The notes under the pieces are model-generated. The model was given only the letters and a program-made list of their open reading frames with translations, was not told the DNA's origin and did not search any database. A program made the translations under genes and the position numbers. Shown here piece after piece: positions 1 through 13,163 of a stretch of DNA of 64,000 nt; within the stretch, counting starts at the first letter, position 1; the number at the start of each line of letters is the position of its first letter. This DNA is from Kudoa neothunni. Its lineage: Eukaryota > Cnidaria. The stretch lies in contig OZ199838.1 in the NCBI GenBank assembly GCA_964304625.1, positions 10,664,001-10,728,000 of the forward strand. The letters run 5' to 3'.

Positions 1-3000
1 TTGTTACATTAATCCTTAGCAAAATGCCATTGGAGATTGCCAACTCAATATTCTTGCTACACCACGATATTGAAATTAATCTCTCCAATGTTAGAGATGA
101 AATTCACAAAATCATCTTGGCAAAGGAGACATCCGAACTTCGTTGTTCTACCAAAGAAAATATATCTCATCCGAGAAACTCATCCTCACTTGTTATGAAT
201 AGCAACTATGGTAATTGGAAAAGATCATGCATCTTTTGCAAAAATCACCATTGGTCTGATGAATGCCAAAAATTCCCCACTTTGGAAGAGAGATTAGATT
301 TGATCAAAAACAATTGTCACATTTGTTTACGAGATAATCATTCAGCAAAAAATTGCAAGAGAACAAAACCATGTTTCTACTGCAAAAAGGTCAAAACTCA
401 TCATTCTAGTCTGTGTGACCAAAAATTTTCAACCCAAAATAATTCAACCACCCTGTTAACCAAATCGGAAAATGCACGTTTACACATAGTGCAAGTTTTA
501 GTTAATAATCCTCAACATCCAGTGATAACCTTAAAAGCCAACGCACTTCTTGATACTGGAAGTGAGAGGTCTTTCATAACCGAGGATCTGTCTAACAAAC
601 TAAAGTTAACGAACCAAGAAAGAGACAATCTTCAAATAAATACTTTTGGTTCACCATCTCACAAACGGATTCAAAGCAAAATCGTAGAATTGTTGCTCGA
701 CACAGAGGAAGGAAAAATGAAATTGGTAGCCAACTCAACAAAACACATCACCAATCCCGTAATGCATTAACCCATTCCTGACAATATCAAAATGAAAATA
801 CAACAAATGAATATTGATAACCTAAATGAAACGGGTATCAAACACATTGATATATTAATTGGTTTGGACTATTTTTATGAAATATTTAAATCCGTCAAAC
901 AAAAGATTCAATCAGGACTTTACACCGTTGATACTACGATTGGGCAGCTAGTCGTTGGTGGAATCGAAGCTATCAACTCAAAAATGGTTCAACCAGCAAC
1001 AATAACTCTATGTACAGTCGATCACACTGAGGAAAACGATATCCTGTTCGACCACAAAAACGAAACTGATGACTCAGTTGAAAAACTATGGGCAATGCGA
1101 CACATGGTGACGAGAACATGGATCTCATTCAAAATTTCAACAGAAGTGTGGCAAAAGTCGACAATCGATACGTAGTATCTTTACCTTGGAAGGTCCACGG
1201 TAAAGATCTGCCCACAAATTACCATTTGGCTAGAGGAAGACTGAAGAGTTTGATAAAAAGGATAAGTTGCGACAAATCGCTAATAAAAGAATATAATAAA
1301 ATATTCGTAGCCCAAATGAAACATGATGTAATTGAGAAAATTACCGACGAACAACCTACAAAAGATAAGTGCCACTACATTCCTCACCATTTTGTTACAT
1401 CAAATAGTTCCACAACAAAACTCCGTATTGTTTTTGATGCGTCAGCCAAAACAACCAAAGAAAATCTAAGCTTAAATGAATGCCTACACAAAGGTCCTGT
1501 CATGATAGAGGATCTTTGTGGAATTTTGATGCGGTTCCGACTCAAAAAAGTGGCGGTAACGGCCGACATCGAAAAGGCGTATCATCAGCTCGTCATTTCT
1601 CCCAAGGATCGAGATTACACTCGATTTTTATGGCTAAATGATATAAATTCTCCAACCCTAACAAACAATTTGGCAACATTTAGATTCAAGAGAATCCCAT
1701 TCGGTATTATCTCCTCACCCTTTCTTCTCCAATCCACAATATCGTACCATCTCAACCAATACTCTGACCAAATATCCGATGAAATAAACAAATCAATATA
1801 TGTAGACAATTTACTACATTGTTTCCACAATCCGAGTGCAGCCTTCAACGCTTACAACACAATAAAAAAGATGTTTTCGGATGCCTCATTCAACATGAGA
1901 GAATGGAACACTAATTCCAAAGAATTACATGCACAATTCGATCAAAACGATAGTATAACAGTCAAAATTCTTGGAGTAATTTGGGATACAAACAACGATA
2001 CTATCAAAATTAAATCACCCAATCTAAATGACAGGAAACATGTTGTATCAAAAAGAAATGTCTTAGAAGACATCTAGAATATATGACCCCTTAGGATTAC
2101 TTTCTCCTATCACACTTAAGGGGAAAGTGTTCCTACAACAATTATGGAGAGAAAGGAGAGATTGGGATAGCTGCCTGAATGAAATAAAAATTAAAAAATG
2201 GAATAAGATCGCATCCGAACTCAACCAAATTGATCAAATACAAACTTCAAGAACATTTCCTGTAATTGTGCCAACAGCCGACGATACACTCAAATTGGTA
2301 TGCTTTTGCGATGCTTCGCAATACGCATACGCTTGTGTCATGTACCTGGTTATTTGCAACAAAGATAAAAAGGACTCCCTTCTAATTTTTGCGAAGTGTA
2401 GACTTGCACCAATCAAAATCCTCACAATTCCTAAATTAGAATTAATGGGAGCACAACTTGGATCAAAAATGATCAAATATGTTTGCGAACAATTGAAAAC
2501 AACAATTTCGGAAAAGCACATATTATGTGATTCAAAATGTGTGCTCCACTGGATCCAAAATCAGAGCTCCCCCTCAACATTCGCAAGAAATAGAATAAAG
2601 GATATTACCGAGGACAAAGAAATTATTTGGAGTCACGTTAGATCTGCCGAAAACCCGGCTGATTTAGCTACCAGAGGAATATCAACAGATGATATGAATT
2701 CCGTGAAATTTTGGTTCGAAGGACCAGATTTCATAACCAGGAATTATAATGAATTTGCCAGTTGAAAATTTCTCCATTAATGAACAACAATTGAAACAAT
2801 TTCCAACACGAATCACCTCCGCACTTCCGTCGAACGATAGCAGAATAACAAACAATTGTGAAATGTTGAATATCGGAATTGATGTGAAACGATTTTCTGA
2901 TTTCCACACGTTAGTAAGAACAGTGGCATGGTGTATTCGTTTCATTTCCCATTCAATGAAGCGCTACGCTTTGTCTGCAAAACTAACTCATGCCGAGTTA

Positions 3001-4407
3001 AACGCCGCGAAACTATTACTAATAAAAAGCCTTCAAGAGACACACTTAAAGAAACAAATTGAGGCCATCAACAACAACACAAAAGATAATATATGTTCAA
3101 ACTACGGACTGTTCATTGATCCCAATAGTTTTCTGAGATGTGGTGGAAGACTGAAAAATATAAACTCATCCGCGAATACAATACATCCCTTATTCCTCCC
3201 CAAAAATAGTCATCTAACAAATCTCATCATTCTACAAATGCATTGTCTAGGAGGCCATTGTGGTAAAAACGCGACTCTTACACGATTCATCCATACATAC
3301 TGGACACAACATTCTAGAACAACCATATCAAAAGCGATCAGACAGTGCAACCATTGCAACAAGATTAAACAAGTACCATTCAAACTATCCGATTTTCCAC
3401 CATTACCTGCATTTAGAACTCAACAAGATGCACCTTTCTCTTACGCGGGAGTGGACTACGCTGGTCCATTCATTGTATATAATGACAATCAAGAAAGGAA
3501 AGTTTGGATATGTGTGTTCACATGCGCTATCGTGCGAGCTGTTCATCTAGAGCCAACAGTTACGTTGTGCGGTGAAAGCTTTCTAAATTGTCTGAGAAGG
3601 TTCATCAGCAGAAGAGGTACACCTAAGATGATGATATCTGATAATGCCAAAAATTTTAAAATAATGTCTAAAATCCTCTCCAAATTACAAAAGAACAAAG
3701 ATCTTACACCATCGAACTTGGAAAATTATTGTGACAAAAGGAACATTGAATGGAAATTTATCGTTGAATTTGCTCCTTGGATGGGTGGCTTTTATGAAAG
3801 GATGATTGGACTAATTAAATCATCATTAAAAAAGACATTAGAGCCTAAAAAATACAACATGGACCAATTTCATACATTAATTGTCGAAACTGAGCACATT
3901 ATCAACATGAGGCCGCTCACTTACATTTCTTCCGAAGATCTAGAAAGGCCATTGGTACCAGCTGATTTCCTCTGTCTAAATCCGAGACACATTAACCTAG
4001 AGAATGTAGACAACACCGATGATGATTTCACCTTAAAAAGCAATACCACTCATAAATCATTGATTGAAACATGGAAAAATGGACACAATATACTTAACGA
4101 ATTTTGGAGATCATGGAAAAATGGATATCTTCTCAATCTACGAACAAGATATCAAACAAAACACATTCAAAACAAATCAACTGCACTGTTTGAGCCCCGA
4201 GTAGGTGATATGGTTCACATACAAGAACCCTCAATAAAAAATCATTGGAAATTGGCGAAGATTAAACACTTAAATCGAAACGAAAATAATCAAATTATCT
4301 ACGCCACATTACAACTTCCCCACAACAAAACCATCAATCGATCGATCAAACATCTATACCACTTAGAAATAATCCCGGGGGAGTGTCGTGACTCAAGTCA
4401 CGATTAA
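1..4407 (+). mobile_element. Fossil Bel/Pao-family LTR retrotransposon, 5' part outside the window
   Basis: The parts appear in the usual Bel/Pao order. Three Cys/His zinc knuckles (about 230-420) lie at the gag end. An aspartic protease with the DTGS motif follows near 555. Reverse transcriptase covers about 1300-2050, with the IEKAYHQ and PFG motifs. RNase H-like sequence lies at about 2290-2700. The integrase (about 2750-4400) has an N-terminal HHCC-type zinc site and a DDE-type core around 3450-3800. The reading frame is in several pieces, so the copy looks broken, with about four interruptions. The 5' LTR and the start of gag lie left of the window. A purine-rich stretch just before 4384 and a following TG suggest that the 3' LTR starts there. 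Moderate decay with domains still easy to recognise suggests a moderately old insertion. Family assignment is firm; the ends are not. Confidence 0.9.
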
Positions 4408-5724
4408 ATAGACATTTATCAGTAAACAAAATTATTTACATATTTAACAATAGGCATTTGCCGATTGAGGTCGACAAAAATTTAAACCGTTGGTTTTTTT
4501 GTGCACAAAAAAAAAGAACTGAAAAATCGCTACATAATCCTAATTTTTTGATTCAACTTAATTAGGAATTAATTGAGTATATTTAAAGATAAGCCCATTT
4601 TTTTTTAAGCTGGATGAAAATTTAATCACATCGGTTAATATTTAATAAAAATTAGTGGTTAAAATAATATAAAATAGAGCTTAGCTAATGACTTTCGTTA
4701 TTTTTCGACTGATGTTAAGACTAGAAAATGGATGTTTTTTGAGAGTGGTTATTACACCTGATCATAATATTCAGGTTAATGTAATTTTGACTGTAGTTAA
4801 TTATTTGTGGGTTCTAAAAATGATAGAAATGGGGAAAAATAATTAAATGCGCTAGAATTTAAAAGATAAATTTTATAAAAAAATTATAAATGAGAGTTGC
4901 CGCGATTAAAAATGAATACTGTTCCACCATATATGCCATTTAGGATATAAAATATTTTTTGCAATAACCATTGCCATGTTTTTTCCGATGGGCCAAACTT
5001 ATTATTTTTTTTAATAAACTATTTAAATTTGTTTTGTTATATACAAAATATTCGAAATTTTACACAACCATTTATACAATAATGATTCCAATTTTATAAA
5101 AATTATACAGAAAATTTTTCTTGTATATGCTTGGGCGTGGGAATAACACCGGAATTTTATCATTTGTGTATTTATATGAATTTTTATATTTCACAGCTAT
5201 CTACATGTGTGGATTGTAATATACCATGACATGGAGAGAGGAAACCAGTATTGATATCTAAAGGAATAATTATTATGAGTAGTATGAATATTGTATTCGG
5301 CAAGTTGAAATATTCCTTATCCAACTGGATCGAATAGGATTATATAAAAGACAACCAATAATACTTAAAACCTAATACATGATAATTCAGTGAAAGTCGT
5401 GTACTTAATTAAACATTATCTTTCGAGCTATCCCTAACAACCAACTAAAAACTTGGCACCTATACAACATGTCAGCAATTCAAATAGAGAACGAGCATTG
5501 AAATGAATTAAATATAGTCGAGGATTTTTAAGTGTAGACTATTAATTTTAGGGCTATTTATTTTGTTTATATGGAAAACTGGCTGAGCTCAATGTAATCG
5601 TATTAAAATTGATTTCTCGCTGTAGTCGTGACTTAATGTAATATTATTTTATTTTCGGATTGAATTGAGTTACTTTGCTACGTTTTTGTAAAATCTCCCA
5701 TTCATATCGATAGAAGAAAACTCT
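4408..5724. other. Non-coding stretch, probably 3' LTR of the Bel/Pao copy plus intergenic DNA
   Basis: No coding exon is supported here. The first part is probably the 3' LTR of the preceding element, inferred from its position after the integrase and the TG start near 4384. A TATATAAAAG motif at 5341-5350 could be the LTR promoter or the promoter of the TNFAIP8-like gene downstream. Without the 5' LTR for comparison the right end of the LTR cannot be placed. Confidence 0.4.
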
Positions 5725-6553
5725 ATGGGGAAACCAAGTATAGACTAATGGATTTTGACGTCAGTGTTTGATTTATATTTGTAACTCTTTATCAGCATTA
5801 ATACGATCCTGTGTTCATTTTCAATCATAAGAACTTATTTTAAAATCTACCTTAATAAAATTTTGTGTTAAACTGGAAATAATGTAATAAACCGCACGCT
5901 CTATATCACTTTTTAACCGTTATTATAAAACAAAATTTGGTTATTTGAAGCTTTAATTGTGTTTATGTATAGGACAGTCATTTGTTGGAAGTGATTGTGA
6001 CAAGAATGAACAAATTACATCGGACACCCTAAAAACAAGGTTCCAGAAAAAGTTGGCGAGTTCTATTGTTAGCATGAGCACTGTCAAAACAGTGATGCCT
6101 GATGATGGATACCAAGTGTTGGAACAATTTTATCTAATTCTCAAAAATGAAACCGATAAAGCCTTCGCCAAAAAAATAATATCATACATCATAAAAATAT
6201 CTGTAAAAGTAATGATAGCCATCCGGAACAACAAACTAAACGAAGAGGAATTGGAATTGGTATCCGATTTAAGGAATCAAGAAAAATCTCTTCTCAAAGC
6301 GGTAGTCAGTTTTGTAGAAGTCAATTTTACTTATGATGCGAATTATTTGATTGAAAAAATCCAAGAAATGCATCACATTGTATTGGGAATTCTTCAAAGG
6401 CATTGCAAACCGAGCACCAAATCAAAAATAGATTTTGTTTTTACGGAGTTATCCAGCAAGAAAAGATTGGATAACATTTTCGGTGATGCTGTGTCGGAGG
6501 AAATTGAGAAACAACGAGTCTCTATTATAATTTACATTAACAAACTCATATAA
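5725..6553 (+). CDS. TNFAIP8 (TIPE) family protein
   Basis: The main exon (5973-6553) encodes an all-helical protein that aligns over almost its whole length with TNFAIP8/TIPE proteins. These are cytosolic lipid-binding regulators of apoptosis and inflammation. Family landmarks include LKTRFQKKLASSIV near the start, the IRNNKLNEEEL helix (family RNNQFNQDEL), VVSFVEVNFTYDAN (family VVSFHQVDYTFD) and ILQRHCKP. The first conserved helix begins right after a TATAG acceptor at 5972, so the start codon must be in an upstream exon. The best candidate I see is 5725-5737 (MGKP plus one base) with donor GTATAG and a 235-bp intron, which keeps phase. That exon is inference. The last residues deviate from the family's C-terminal helix. 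This is the only recognised host gene on the plus strand; it converges on KSR. Confidence 0.9.
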
Positions 6554-7539
6554 TGTTATAATAGGATCACATGTGAGTTTATCAGTTTGTTTATAGAACA
6601 ATTGTTTTTATTTCTGAAAAAATAGTTGATTCTACTTGGAATTAACTATTCGCTTGGCGTATTTGATAACTGGGATAAAATTCTTTTATTATTTAAACAA
6701 TGACTTTACTAAGTAGTTTTGTTTTTCAATAAAACCTAATATCGTACAATTTAATAATTAGAAATCTGAAAGAATAATAAAGTGACCGCTTTCTCGGAGT
6801 TCTTAAATGGTTGCACTCACTTATTAGTGTATAAATCTGTATTTTAGTTTTTGTCTAAATAAATTATAAAATGAAAAAAGTTCTTCATCTAAAACAAAAA
6901 ACAGATAATTCGCGCTAATTACTACAAATTAACCAAAAACAAGAACGATTCTTACACAGTAAACCGTGATTGTTAGGTTAATTTAAAATAAGGCTTTTAA
7001 ATCCTGTTCCTTGTTCTTAGTCCCAAAAACTATGCGAAAGAATGAGTTTAGGGAATTCCTAAAATCCACGCGGGTGAAAATCACAAACTGCGTTCCTCGA
7101 AAATAAAAGCTAGCGATATTTTTAGTGGCAATTTTAATAAGACCTGACATTATTTCGGGGTACCTTGATTAATAGGCTTTAGTTACAACAATAATGAATA
7201 ATTACGTTTGCTACAAAGATAATAACAATTTTTCGCTAACAAAATTAATCCACATTATTTTTCTAGATAATCACATAGGAATATAATCCTTTTAAATTGA
7301 TGTCAAAAATATGGCCTACTTCGAAAGTAAAACTTATTAAAGTAGCTATTTTTTCTGTTGAAAATTAGTATAAGACCGTGTCTTATTTTCGAGGAAACAC
7401 GCTACCGCTACTGTTGTTATGTAGATATGTAATGAACTCACTGAATTTAAAAAATTTGTCCAGACGTTAGAGAATTAATTTAAAAAAGAGGAGAAAATGC
7501 AATATTCTCATTAAAAGTACACACATATACACAAGGTTA
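6554..7539. other. Intergenic, between convergent TNFAIP8-like and KSR genes
   Basis: AT-rich sequence with no open frame of note and no repeat I recognise. It must hold the 3' UTRs and polyadenylation sites of the two converging genes. AATAAA-type hexamers occur shortly after 6720 on the plus strand. Confidence 0.5.
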
Positions 7540-10500
7540 TTATAAATGGGCTGATAAACGATTAACATTTTTCTTGACACGAAACTCCATGACTTTAGAT
7601 ATTTTTTCTAGTTTGAAAAGTAATGGGTTCAGATCGAAGGAATTTATTCTATAGTCATAATTTCGACTAATACACGCTAAGATTGGTTCCTACCAATTGA
7701 TAAGTAATATAGGATGATCAATTGTGAAACATAACAAGAATTCGCATTACCATAATTTCTTTAGGGATGGTATTGAAGTTTATTTTGCAGTTGAATCCAG
7801 TACACAAACAATAAATAAAGGTGGAGATGTCTCTATGATAAAATGGCACAGTGCCAGTAATCATCTCATACCAAAGCACTCTAAAGTAAATTATTTTTAT
7901 TAAAACACAACTATTTATAGAATACAAAGCCTACCCTAACGAATACATATCGGTGTGTTGAGCGTAGACTTTAATTTCTCGTGCTGGCTCGTCAGGATGC
8001 AATGATTTCAGTATTTCAGGGGGTTGAGTACGAACCCAATAATGTGGAAGGTTAAGTTGACGTCTGTTTTCATCTCTATAAAACATTAATGGATGGATAT
8101 TAAATTTTATCAGTATAAAATGATTACCTTGGAATGAAATTTTGTTGATTTTTCTCGGAAATCAATCCAAAGTCACACAGGCAAACTTTCTTATTATCAA
8201 TCAAGACAGATTTTGTATTAAGGTTGCAATGTATCATTCCTTTCGAATGCAAATAACCAAGTGCCTATTAATATCGTTTATATCTAACATTTGACTGCCA
8301 ACATATGAGACATATTTACATTGTTTATCTGAATTATTAGAGGTATACTGTTGAATTCAGGGTACGTGTTCCCTCGTTGGTGGATGATATAATATAAACT
8401 TACACCAGCATCCAAGCTTTAATTCAACTATAACAATTGGTTATTTATAGAAAAATACTTTGTGAGAATGGCATATGTGGGTGGATTGGCTACAACTCCC
8501 ATAAAAAGTTTTAAATTCTCATGTCTTGTTCGTCGTAATAGAAAAATCTATGCATTCACACATCAATAAACCATATAGTTCATTAGATAAATAAGGAAAA
8601 GTTTTAAGGATATAGGAATTCAACTTAATTATTACTTTATTTCTGAATTGATTGAATTCTTCTCTACTTATCAATGCCTCATTTAGTATCAACATTGAAA
8701 CTTCACCATGCCATTGAGCTCTAAAAATTGGGAAAATTTTCCAAAATAATCAATGTAATAATACGCTACCTTTTAACTATCCCAAACCTGCTGTATCGTG
8801 TAACATCATAAATCTTAAGGTCGGCGATATCAATTAACCAATCAGACAGCAAGCTTGCTCTTGTCTAGAAGAAATCGGTTATCAACGCCACCATTTGATT
8901 TGATAAGTGAGTTACTTTTAATTTTTTAAACTTAAATGTTCCTTCTCCACTGTGTATATCCATAGACTTAGAGCTATGTAATCCTAAAATCCGCGAAGAG
9001 ATATTATATGTTTATTAATGTGACAAACAACCTGGATTTTCGTCATTTTCATCGTAAACAGTCCTTGTTGAATCATTGGTGGAAAGTCTTGTGAAGCTAT
9101 TGTTCGAACTGTTTCGATAATTTCTTGTGTCAACCATTGAGTTACTCTTTATGTTTTGAAATATTAATATGTAAACAAAATTCTGTCATATTTAATATTC
9201 ATCATTCAAACCAAGGAATTTTTATGTAAAGCGACATCCACTAACAGCGAAAACATACATTATATTTAATATCTCTTGGATTTCGTGAATTTTTTATCTC
9301 AAATGAATCTCTGGCCGTATATTTATCTTGTATAAAATTTATTGATGCTTAATCACGTTGATTACCAACTAAACACTAATAAAATATCATACATCTCATA
9401 TGGGTACGATTTTGTTGGCTTATTTCACTGAGATTGCCCATGCTTGGTCGTTGATATGTCTATGGAATGATAAAACATACTGCTACTTAGAATGGTATGA
9501 TTAGAGTGAGGAATACTTTTATAATTTTATTTGGTTTTTTGAACTATGATAATGATATAAAAATGCTATCCAATACAATACCAATATTGTACTATTTTAA
9601 TAATTTTTCCAAACACTCCTGGGTTTTTGGGATTTTCAGTGATCTTATCTTCAACCAAGCCTTTTGAACGAACTTTTGATGATCTAGCAGACATGCCATG
9701 AGTACTGCTTTGTACATCGGTGGAATTTTCGTCAAAGAGAGCGGTCAAAGTGGTCGATTCATTGCCAACGTCGTATCCTTTGATATCACACAAAACCAAG
9801 AGATCGCCACTTACAGCTGCACATTCCACTGTCACTTTTTTTGAACAATTCTCGTGAAGTCTTATACTACAGAATCAATTCAAATAAGAGATACTTTTAA
9901 ATTTATTATTTTTCAACTCACCCGCAATCTTTACATTTCAATCCTAGCACGATATAGCTCTTGCATACGATACATTGGTCTAATTTTTTAGTTTCTTTTC
10001 TACTGAAGCTAAAAATCGAATTATTTTAAATAACGAAAGAATTATATAAATCAACTAATGAAAAATAACTTGTGTGGTCGTTCTAACGGAGTAATATCTT
10101 CATTTTGCGTTATCGCTGTTGCTGACGATTTATTGTTGGATCGAAATACCAATCGGTCGATTAACGCTATTCAAACATTGTCGCTTTTAACACTCGCCCA
10201 CGCAGATATACATACTTTCAGAATTGGAGGACATATTTACGTTAAAATTCGAAGTTAATGATAATCTATTATTTTTTGAATTAGATTTCGTGAGTGAATT
10301 GTTGTAAGTGCATTTCCTTAATGGAGAAACTGGTTTGAAATAGTCGTAAAATATTGATCCATCCAAATTCCAATTAGTCACTGACGCTGTGCTTGAGTGT
10401 AGCTGATTTTTGTTAGAGGAAACCATAGGTAAATGAAAATCAGGGAAAGTTTCACGATTAGTTTGAGCGTTTCCCTCCACAAATGAATCTATAAATATAT

Positions 10501-11398
10501 TTTGTTTACTTTTGTTTCTCGCATCTCGTTGAATTCACCATAATAAAACTGTAACATCTTTACAGCAGTTATGAATCTCTCAACTCTTAATATATCGGAA
10601 ACATTTTTTATCCATTTGAAATATTTTTTCACATTGTGGTCGATTAATTCTGCAAATGTACCAACTCCTTTCGAGTAAATAATCTAATATTATTTGTTAT
10701 CAAAATTATACGCATGAATTATTTTATTTAATGCCAAATTAATGATAATATATAATATCCTAATTATTATATTAAGCTCTCCTTTGAGTGAGTGTTGCCA
10801 AGCATGAAAAATAATTTAGTCTGATCTCAACCAACAAATAGCGTATAATACAATAGATTGTTACTTTAAACACTGAACTAAACATCTTCTAACTTGGAAA
10901 ATGATTTGTTTTATCAACTTTTATCATTATAAATATATATATTGATTAATATATTAATAAAATATTCCGATCAATTAAATTATTAATAAAAATATAAACC
11001 GCATAATTAAATACTATATTACTTGAGTAATTATTTCACCACAATTTATCACATCCAAAATATTATCCAATTCTATATATTCTTCGTATTCATCCTTTTT
11101 TTCTGGATTCATATTTATGTACACCATTATTTTCGCGTATATCTTTAGAATATTCTCCTATAAATTACCCAAATATATATATATATATAAATGTAATTTG
11201 TATGATAATAAATAATAGTAATTTAAAAAATAGAAGAACCAAGTAAAACAAAATAAAAACTACCTCTGTAGAGAGAATTGCTTTCTCCGAAACGCTTGCA
11301 GTTGAGTTTTTTCTCATCTCATTCAACAATGCCAACTTCTGTTCCAGGTACTTTATCATAAAATTAAACCCATCATCGCGATCGGTATTTTTTGGCAT
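7540..11398 (-). CDS. KSR: Kinase suppressor of Ras (KSR), complete, 19 exons
   Basis: Exons (high to low): 11398-11264, 11157-11023, 10683-10539, 10488-10216, 10166-10070, 10008-9922, 9866-9593 (or 9617), 9459-9393, 9326-9259, 9146-9032, 8983-8916, 8864-8770, 8720-8636, 8547-8459, 8416-8320, 8264-8128, 8075-7935, 7880-7751, 7689-7540. All phases close, giving about 795 aa. KSR scaffolds Raf, MEK and ERK at the membrane. Domain order is diagnostic: N-terminal CA1 helices (1-138), a C1 zinc domain starting HNFSRKETKKLDQCIVC (about 261-308), a Ser/Asn-rich linker, then a kinase domain (about 497-780). The kinase domain contains RTRHENLKLFMGVVANPP (KSR1: RQTRHENVVLFMGACMNPP), DFG and PPEIL. It looks catalytically dead: the Gly loop is degenerate, the VAIK lysine is absent (EVSMLIL) and HRD reads HCN. 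The exon 7 donor is the only ambiguous junction. Introns are mostly 42-62 bp. Confidence 0.93.
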
Positions 11399-12379
11399 GA
11401 TGATTTATCCTACTCAAATAAATTGATATTGTTTATTATAATCATTTTAATCGATGCTATTGGAATAAATCTAATACCTTTGAGATGCGCTCATATACTG
11501 CAAATCGTATGAGTGAGTGAATAAATGGTATACAGACAACGTGCCACAAATAACCTTCTATCAAAATAGCACCCTTTGTTCAAACACACAAATCAACCCT
11601 ATTTGATTAACTTCAATACACTACTAAGGTCACGAAGCTAGATTATCTATTACGATTTATTGTTCTATTTATGGTGTTGAATATAAAGTATATTGCGAAT
11701 AAAAACATTAAAATTTTATGTGCAATCAGAAAAAATAAAAACAGTCGGAATATTTTTAATCTAACTTTTGATCTAATCTTGAACAATAAATCAATAAACG
11801 GACTCACATCACGTTGTTGAGTGCAGCTTAATTCTTCTTTATCTGACTGTTATATCCTGATAACAGACGTTTGCTATTAGAAAATATTAACAACAGTTTT
11901 TCTAATCATTAATGCAAACCAACAATGTCAGCAATACCCTTTAATCAATATTTCTAATAGGATTAATGCCTCTTCCGTGAGATCCTATTTTGCTGAACTT
12001 ATAATACAAGATAAAATGATTATTTTGTTTAGTAGATTATTTAAAAAAACTTTTATTTGTATAATAAATTTTAACGAGTAAAAAACATAATAGAAAAATT
12101 ATAGCAATTTTTGGGACTAGTAGAGAATAATCAGTAAAAATTCTGTACAATCTCTAAGTGTACGTTTGCGTCTTAATAGAATGTTTATAGTAAATATAAT
12201 TTAGAAAAAATAAAACTCAACAATGGTCCAAATAAACGTGTGTTAATTCGATATTCAGTCGCTCGAGGAATGATTGAAAAAATAAATAAAATATCCGTGA
12301 AAAAAAACGCATATCTGTAACTGAGAGTCAGAGATGACTCCATTTCCAAATAAAAATGTACAAAAAGTAACAAAACGCA
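11399..12379. other. Intergenic, upstream of KSR and downstream of elongin B
   Basis: No exon is supported. The part next to 11399 must carry the KSR promoter and 5' UTR. The part up to 12379 carries the elongin B 3' UTR. The sequence is AT-rich without a recognisable repeat. Confidence 0.4.
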
Positions 12380-13163
12380 TTAGTTGTGGTCATGAGGTGG
12401 GCCATCTGTTTGATCATGATGTTCCTGATCGGATGCTTGTGGAGGTTGCGGATCAACCTCAGCTTCGTCGTCGTTTCTGTTATTACCATTGCTGTTACTC
12501 GCGATATTTTCAACAGAGTCAGGAGGCTCAACGTTATTGCGGGGAACGCTAGTGTCACCAGTAACAGAATCATCCAAGGTTTCAGATTCATCACAAGATT
12601 CTGTGTTATCATCGGCGACATTAGATGACGACAATAAGGATTCTTCATTATCATGTTCGCTTAACATAGTGTCAGATACGGTTACAACTTCCTTGGAAAT
12701 TTTTTTGGTATCACTGGTTTTAGGTGTCTCGACTGTGGTTAATTCGTCTGATTTTTTGGTATTAACAATCACAAGCCTTTCAAATTTGTCATTTTCAGCT
12801 ATATAAGTTTCCAGAAATAAAAAAAAAGAATCATTTGATTACATCTCCTCAGTTGAATTCCGATCACTGCTGGGTTGTGCGGTAAAGCAATTTTTGGTGA
12901 AATGCCATATTCAAACAACCTCACACTGTTATACAACTCTCTGTTTTGGTAGGTCAATCTAAGATTGACCACGTCAACGTCATACATTTTGGATGCGAAT
13001 TTCTTTAACGCCAAAACCGTATCGATTTCAGTGGCAACATAAAATATTGACGATTTTTGTCGTTTCAGCACCACATGAACCTGGATGTGGAATTATTTTC
13101 ATTATTGATCATTTTCATTCAATCAACAACTACTTTCCCATTATAATTGTAAACCCCCATCAT
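12380..13163 (-). CDS. ELOB: Elongin B with an extended acidic C-terminal tail
   Basis: Elongin B is a ubiquitin-like partner of elongin C in VHL/SOCS-type cullin ligases and in the elongin (SIII) complex. Exon 2 (13080-12843) encodes KRQKSSIF and LRLTYQNRELYNSVRLFEYG, ending PHNPAVIGIQLR. These match human [28 protein letters not shown] and PQAPATVGLAFR. Exon 3 (12798-12380) continues with a match to the DTFEAL region and then adds about 130 residues rich in Asp, Glu, Ser, Thr and Asn, ending in a His/Asp/Pro-rich stretch. The vertebrate protein is 118 aa; this one is about 221. The intron between these exons is 44 bp. The start is inferred: a small first exon (13163-13155) encoding MMG, joined through donor GTTTAC to the acceptor at 13081, keeps frame but the donor is weak. 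Core identification is good; the first exon is tentative. Confidence 0.87.

Noticed and set aside
5341-5350. TATA box of the TNFAIP8-like gene
   Set aside because: It lies where the LTR of the adjacent retroelement should be, and no transcript evidence links it to the host gene, so I do not assign it.
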